A DNA stretch of 36,935 nt from Eubacterium sp. AF22-8LB (lineage in GTDB: Bacteria; Bacillota_I; Bacilli_A; Erysipelotrichales; Erysipelotrichaceae). The notes beneath the pieces are model-generated. The model searched no databases. It was not told the origin of the DNA and saw only the letters and a list, made by a program, of their open reading frames with translations. Of this stretch, positions 32,880 through 36,935 are shown one piece after another. The stretch lies in contig NZ_QRVI01000022.1 of the NCBI RefSeq assembly GCF_003458715.1, forward strand, positions 1-36,935. The letters run 5' to 3'. The position numbers and the translations under genes were made by a program. Position 1 is the stretch's first letter, and each line of letters opens with the position of its first letter.

Positions 32880-33158
32880 TTATTTTTTTAGAACTTCTAA
32901 GACTTGTTCTGTTACAGCATCTTCATTAACGCCTGATAAATAAGCACTTCCAGAAATGACTGGAGATTTATATTTTTTACGAACTCTCATTGTAGTAATA
33001 ATTAAATCAACATCTCCATCGTAGTTATCTACTTCTGTTAAAGTACATTGAATTGTCTTAAATTGAATACCATTTTTCTTTAAGATATCTTCAACTTTAG
33101 ACTTAACCATACTTGATGTAGCTAATCCAGCTCCACAAGCAATTACAACTTTTTTCAT
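32880..33158 (-). CDS. gatB: PTS galactitol-type IIB component
   Basis: This 92-residue protein is a small IIB with the phosphocysteine at Cys8 in VVIACGAGLATSSM. It takes phosphate from IIA and passes it to the sugar on IIC. It starts one base after the IIA gene and 45 bases before IIC. Length and motif fit GatB. Confidence 0.93.
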   Translation of the reverse strand: MKKVVIACGAGLATSSMVKSKVEDILKKNGIQFKTIQCTLTEVDNYDGDVDLIITTMRVRKKYKSPVISGSAYLSGVNEDAVTEQVLEVLKK

Positions 33159-33159
33159 A

Positions 33160-33633
33160 TTAATTTTCCCCCAATTCTTCTAAATATTTATTTAAGCAAT
33201 CGCAGATTTTTTCATCTGAATCTGTAGTAGCTATAGTGTTAAGTAATTCTTCATGCTGGAACACCTTCATTAAGAATTGAAGCATTGTCAACTGTTCATG
33301 TGATCCACCAATTGCCAACATAAACATAATTTTTACATCTACTTCAGCATCCATGTCTTCCATACTATGGAATTTGACTGGATTCTTTAAAACACCAATT
33401 GCAACATGATTTCCTTTAATGCCATCATCAAATGCATGTGGAATCGCAATTGCAGGGCCTTTTGTCTGTAATCCTGTAGGATACTCTCGTTCACGCTCAA
33501 TTACTTTTCCAGCATATTCTTCAGATACGTATTCTTTTGCAGTTAATAACTTACTCAATTTATTTATTGCATCCGAACTATCATCTGCGCTTAAATTTGT
33601 TGCTACCAAATCTGGTACAAATTTAAATTCCAT
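33160..33633 (-). CDS. gatA: PTS fructose/mannitol-type IIA component (GatA-like)
   Basis: This 157-residue IIA domain carries the phosphohistidine His66 in GPAIAIPHAFDDG. It is phosphorylated by HPr and donates to the IIB one base downstream. The second conserved segment (MFMLAIGGSHEQLTMLQFL) is typical of the fructose/mannitol/galactitol IIA fold. Best matched to the adjacent GatB and GatC. Confidence 0.92.
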   Translation of the reverse strand: MEFKFVPDLVATNLSADDSSDAINKLSKLLTAKEYVSEEYAGKVIEREREYPTGLQTKGPAIAIPHAFDDGIKGNHVAIGVLKNPVKFHSMEDMDAEVDVKIMFMLAIGGSHEQLTMLQFLMKVFQHEELLNTIATTDSDEKICDCLNKYLEELGEN

Positions 33634-33656
33634 ATTTTCTTCTCCAATCTATCTTT

Positions 33657-34088
33657 TTAAGCAAATTTCTCATAGAGCTCTCTAATCGTTTCTGACTCTA
33701 AAATATCACTGACGTTGTTTTCCTTATTTAAAATCTCTGCCACCTTTTTCAACATCACAAGATGTGAAACGGAATCTGTAGAAGCAAGCACAACAATCAG
33801 TCTTATTGGCTCCCTCGAATTTTCATAATAGACAGAATGTTTTAAAAGCAGAACAGAAATTGCATTTTTGTTTACGCCTTGCTCAGGTCTAGCATGTGGA
33901 AGAATTATGTAAGGAGAAATAATGAATTTACTTCCAGCTCTTTTTAGATTTTCCATGATTGCTTCTTCATATTCAACTTTTACAAAGCCATTTTCAATTA
34001 ATGGAGTAATTGCCTTTTTAGTTGCTTTATGCCAGTCAATTTCATTCGCATCAATTTGGAAATTCTTCATCAAAATAAATTCATCCAT
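33657..34088 (-). CDS. Second PTS IIA component (mannitol/ascorbate-like)
   Basis: This 143-residue protein is another IIA of the fructose/mannitol fold, with His65 in IILPHARPEQGV. The PHARPE form is more like UlaC or MtlF-type IIA than the neighbouring GatA (PHAFDD). It is the first gene of the operon, 23 bases before GatA. Having two IIA proteins for one IIB/IIC is unusual. One may phosphorylate the PRD regulator encoded upstream, or serve a IIB/IIC elsewhere. Start: ATG at 34088 after GTGAGGT. Confidence 0.88.
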   Translation of the reverse strand: MDEFILMKNFQIDANEIDWHKATKKAITPLIENGFVKVEYEEAIMENLKRAGSKFIISPYIILPHARPEQGVNKNAISVLLLKHSVYYENSREPIRLIVVLASTDSVSHLVMLKKVAEILNKENNVSDILESETIRELYEKFA

Positions 34089-34175
34089 CTTTCTACCTCA
34101 CTCACTTCGAGTTTGTTCAAAATATAAATATTGAATATCAAGCTCTTCTAAAGATGTGCACTTCTTTATGTCTGT

Positions 34176-34271
34176 ATTATACGTTGAACCCATTTTTTAA
34201 AATAGTCCAAGAAGTTTGAACTTGTTTGTGCAATTTGTTGTACTCAATAGTTTTATGCAAAATAAATTGCA
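34176..34271 (-). promoter_or_regulatory. Promoter and candidate operator of the galactitol-type operon
   Basis: TATAAT on minus (34176-34181) lacks a good -35. Upstream, TGCAATTT (34264-34271) and AAATTGCA (34229-34236) form a perfect 8-bp inverted repeat with a 27-base spacer. A weak -35 with an upstream repeat fits activation by the neighbouring MtlR/LicR-type PRD protein. Confidence 0.5.
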
Positions 34272-34292
34272 TTTATTAATGTTTATAAACAT

Positions 34293-34329
34293 AAAAAAGG
34301 GCTTACACACCATTTCTGGCATATAAACC
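34293..34329 (-). terminator. Terminator of the regulator operon
   Basis: On minus, a 13-bp stem rich in G-U pairs (34317-34329 with 34300-34312) has a GAAA tetraloop. It is followed by TTTTTT (34293-34298). Confidence 0.87.
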
Positions 34330-34336
34330 TTTGTTT

Positions 34337-36364
34337 TTAAGTACGATTAACCATCTTCTTTATAAATTCCATAATCTCATCTACATTTTTATCAAGTAGT
34401 GCATTCAAATCTATATCATCTGATGCTAACATCGAAATATCCTTTAGTATTTGCAAATGCTCCTTTGGATTTGAACTCGATATTACAAATAAATAATGAA
34501 TATTTAAATCATCTTCAAACTGAATATTTTTCTTATTTATCAACAAAGCTGTTCCAAGTGCATTCGCTCCAGCTTCTGTTTTTGCATGGGCAATCGCAAT
34601 ACGATTTTTTATGACAATATACGGACCATAATCTCGAACTAACCCAATCATTTCATTAATATAATTTTCTGTGATGATATTTGTTTTTAATAAAGGAACA
34701 CTCGCAAGTCGAATTGCTTCATCCCACATAATATCTTTATCAATACGAATCAGATGATCCCTATACATAATGTCCTTCAAACGTAATTGTTTTTCCTCTA
34801 CAACATCTACAATTAGATTTCCCTCTCTAAAATAATCATACACATCCTTTTTCAAATTTTTCATCTGAGTTGGATCTACATATTTTTGTATAATTGAAAA
34901 CAAACCAGAAAAATTGTCTTTATTTAATTTATACGTTTGCATATTCAATGACATCATTGATGCAATCTTTGACTTATCATCCTTCGTCAATATCGCATTA
35001 ACCTTGATCCAAGGAATATCTGTATCCAAATCAATTGTCGATACTATGAAATCAATATTTTCTTTATATTGCGCTATATTCTCTGCAGCTGTTGCAGCAA
35101 TAACAGTTACATTCGCATAAAGATCTTCTACTTCTCGTTTCAACAAAGTTGAAGTTGATATACCACTCGGACAAACAATCAACACTCTAATTAGCGCATA
35201 AAATTTACCCTGTACTTGTTTTAAATGACCGCCAAAATGCATTGTTATATATGATATTTCACTATCTGTAAGAATAAAAGGAAATTCATCATCCATGCTT
35301 TCACATAAATTTTTTATCATTTGATATAAATTGCCATAATTTTCCTTTACATCCTCTAATAATGTATTTGAAATTTGTATGGATAGCTGATAATAATACA
35401 TCGACAATTTAAAATGCATGTATAAAGAATTAACAAGCTCATTCTTCTCGCTAATATCACAAGAAGTCTGTCGCTCAAATAAATCAACTAAATGCAATGC
35501 TAATTCAAACAATTGGATATCTCTTTGACTATCATCTAAACGAATAACACTACCTGCCTTAGAACCGAGTAAATGAATCGTTAAATATAATCGTTCATGT
35601 ACATTCAAATCTTGAAAATATTTATCAATCATATGTAATTCTTCTGTTTTCTCAAGATCTCTTAATTCTAATATTGAAAAATCAAATTTTTCATCCACAT
35701 AATGTACAATGTTCAACAAACATGCAATTGCTAAAAGATTATAATCATCATATTCATTATGCATCTTTAATGAAATTTGCTGTAAACGTGAATAAAAAGT
35801 TTCTACTTCTGAAACATCCAAAAATTCAATACTCTTATAATGTATTTTTTTCAACAAGATTTTTAAATAATACAACAACAATGCTCTCTTACTAAAAACC
35901 TGTCCATTTATCATATAACCATTCTTTATATCAAAATATAAAGACACATCATACTTCTCAATTTCACTTTTCAAATCCTTTAAATCATTAAAAACAGAAT
36001 TCCGAGAAATATCAAACAATTCCATAATATTCTCTATATGAATATTAGCCTTAGGATACATCATCCAACAAATCAAATAATGAACTCTTTCATCTGGAGA
36101 TAAATTTTGTAAAGTTCCATCGGAATGTAGTATTGAATCCACAACCTTTTTTTGATCCGATGTTAAATAATAACCCTGTCCACGCTTATTATTAATCGGT
36201 TCCATCCGTAAGTCATAGAAAACATCATTAATTTTATTAACGATATAATACACAGTACGACGACTAATATCTAACTGGTCTTGAATCGATTGAATGGATT
36301 GAGGATTTTCATTCTCTAAAAGCAACATTAAAAATTCTTTTTGTGATTTTTCTAGTTTAGCCAT
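34337..36364 (-). CDS. PRD-containing transcriptional activator with EIIB-like and EIIA domains (MtlR/LicR type)
   Basis: This 675-residue regulator has an N-terminal helix-turn-helix (1-~65, SIQSIQDQLDISRRTVYYI), a second HTH_Mga-like segment (~85-160, with FDISRNSVFNDLKDLK), two PTS regulation domains (~175-390, including SYITMHFGGHL), an EIIB-Gat-like domain with Cys398 in IVCPSGIST, and a C-terminal EIIA with His593 in IAIAHAKTEAG. This order is that of DNA-binding activators MtlR, ManR and LicR, not RNA-binding BglG. Phosphorylation by HPr and EIIB would tune activity. It lies just upstream of the galactitol-type operon, its likely target, and 2 bases after the DUF3284-like gene. Confidence 0.92.
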   Translation of the reverse strand: MAKLEKSQKEFLMLLLENENPQSIQSIQDQLDISRRTVYYIVNKINDVFYDLRMEPINNKRGQGYYLTSDQKKVVDSILHSDGTLQNLSPDERVHYLICWMMYPKANIHIENIMELFDISRNSVFNDLKDLKSEIEKYDVSLYFDIKNGYMINGQVFSKRALLLYYLKILLKKIHYKSIEFLDVSEVETFYSRLQQISLKMHNEYDDYNLLAIACLLNIVHYVDEKFDFSILELRDLEKTEELHMIDKYFQDLNVHERLYLTIHLLGSKAGSVIRLDDSQRDIQLFELALHLVDLFERQTSCDISEKNELVNSLYMHFKLSMYYYQLSIQISNTLLEDVKENYGNLYQMIKNLCESMDDEFPFILTDSEISYITMHFGGHLKQVQGKFYALIRVLIVCPSGISTSTLLKREVEDLYANVTVIAATAAENIAQYKENIDFIVSTIDLDTDIPWIKVNAILTKDDKSKIASMMSLNMQTYKLNKDNFSGLFSIIQKYVDPTQMKNLKKDVYDYFREGNLIVDVVEEKQLRLKDIMYRDHLIRIDKDIMWDEAIRLASVPLLKTNIITENYINEMIGLVRDYGPYIVIKNRIAIAHAKTEAGANALGTALLINKKNIQFEDDLNIHYLFVISSSNPKEHLQILKDISMLASDDIDLNALLDKNVDEIMEFIKKMVNRT

Positions 36365-36366
36365 AA

Positions 36367-36822
36367 TTATTTATCCCTATGTTGAATGATATAATCTTCA
36401 ATTTTCTTCAATAATTTTTTACCCTTTTTAAAACTTTGTTTATCCAAATATTTCTGTCCAAACAATCCATTTTGCGAACGAATCGTACCATTTCCTTTTT
36501 TTGTTTCATAACTTTCTTCATAAGATGCTTCAATACCATCCTCTAATATATTTTCTATACGATATGTTACATATGTACGATCCACATCACTCTCAAATAC
36601 AGAAGAGTATTCCTTTAAAGGAATACAAGATAACACCCTAACTGTCACCTCTGAATTTCCCTTAAAACGATTTGGCAATACCTTTTTATAATTTAATCCA
36701 GGCTTAATTTGACTCGCATGAATACTCTTGTTTGTTGTCTTTTTGATATCCCCTATTATAGAATCTGTAATCTCTTTAAAAAACTCATCTGCTGTTACAT
36801 TTAATTTTTCGATTGCTTTCAT
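36367..36822 (-). CDS. DUF3284-like protein
   Basis: The 151-residue protein has the pattern of DUF3284: an N-terminal FFKEITDSIIGDIKKTTNKSI, LNYKK, a middle beta stretch with YVTYRIENI and SYEESYET, and a C-terminal FKKGKKLLKKIEDYI. The family is of unknown function, resembles START/SRPBCC-like folds in layout, and often sits beside PTS regulators in Firmicutes. Here it is the first gene of the operon with the PRD regulator (2-base gap). It is probably a cytosolic accessory. Start: ATG at 36822 after AAGGAGA. Confidence 0.72.
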   Translation of the reverse strand: MKAIEKLNVTADEFFKEITDSIIGDIKKTTNKSIHASQIKPGLNYKKVLPNRFKGNSEVTVRVLSCIPLKEYSSVFESDVDRTYVTYRIENILEDGIEASYEESYETKKGNGTIRSQNGLFGQKYLDKQSFKKGKKLLKKIEDYIIQHRDK

Positions 36823-36839
36823 TTCATGTCTCCTTGTTT

Positions 36840-36912
36840 TTAGTGCACAATAATATACTACATTTCTTAGAATACATTACATTGCACACATTGTAAATAG
36901 AATACGCTTACA
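36840..36912 (-). promoter_or_regulatory. Regulatory region of the DUF3284-regulator operon
   Basis: On minus, TGTAAGCGTATTCT (36899-36912) matches 12 of 14 cre positions. A near-palindrome TTACATTG-CACA-CATTGTAA lies at 36878-36897, upstream of a TATATT/TATTAT -10 region (about 36850-36856). It may be an autoregulatory site. Confidence 0.45.
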
Positions 36913-36935
36913 TTTTATTAAAAATAATAAGTGAC

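Noticed and set aside
1..36935. CRISPR arrays, tRNA or rRNA genes, insertion sequences, integrases, phage genes
   Set aside because: Looked for on both strands; no regularly spaced repeats, no cloverleaf or rRNA sequence and no transposase or phage proteins seen.

Overview
The window is AT-rich and reads as chromosome of a low-GC Gram-positive fermenter. T-box leaders, HPr-type PTS operons with cre-like sites, a class B sortase, L-lactate dehydrogenase, FakA/Asp23 and a MurG-MurB-DivIB cluster all point to Firmicutes. The gene mix (Aquifex-type aconitase beside citrate synthase and a short isocitrate dehydrogenase, many sugar PTSs) suggests an Erysipelotrichaceae-like gut bacterium; that placement is inference. 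I see no rRNA, tRNA, CRISPR array, insertion sequence, integrase or prophage gene.

Layout. 1-1.6 kb: remains of a histidine operon on the minus strand, with a histidine-type T-box leader, hisZ, and a hisG that breaks off after about 42 codons into a terminator. 1.6-3.9 kb: minus-strand operon of a cation diffusion facilitator, a CpXC zinc-ribbon-like protein and an unknown protein. 3.9-8.2 kb: the oxidative branch of the TCA cycle, aconitase on minus and citrate synthase plus isocitrate dehydrogenase on plus, fired from one compact divergent promoter; this would feed 2-oxoglutarate and glutamate. 8.2-9.9 kb: a small CxCGR protein and a histone-H1-like Lys/Ala-repeat protein. 10.1-12.3 kb: HtrA protease and L-lactate dehydrogenase. 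12.3-15.2 kb: a metallophosphoesterase, then a T-box-controlled CstA-family transporter. 15.6-21.4 kb: one minus-strand envelope run, sortase B, MurG, MurB, DivIB/FtsQ (with an unusual aromatic OCRE-like tail), Asp23-family protein, FakA.

21.5-36.9 kb is a carbohydrate island. It holds NagB, a stand-alone GatZ/KbaZ-type protein, two unknown proteins, a mannose-family PTS (IIB-IIC-IID, no IIA), CutC, AgaS, an aldose-epimerase-like protein, a Gfo/Idh/MocA dehydrogenase, a galactitol-type PTS (IIA, IIA, IIB, IIC), a PRD/EIIA regulator and a DUF3284-like protein. The likely logic is import and phosphorylation of an amino sugar or galactose-type sugar or polyol, then isomerisation or deamination by AgaS and NagB. 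The stand-alone GatZ protein may return tagatose-6-P to fructose-6-P; no tagatose-6-P kinase, GatY/KbaY aldolase or GalNAc-6-P deacetylase is present in the window. Several promoters in the island carry cre-like sites, consistent with CcpA control, and an inverted repeat upstream of the galactitol-type operon is a good candidate operator for the PRD regulator.

The least-explained parts are the dehydrogenase/epimerase/AgaS/CutC sugar pathway, the OCRE-like tail on DivIB, the T-box on cstA, the broken hisG next to an intact hisZ, and the CDF-CpXC-unknown operon.
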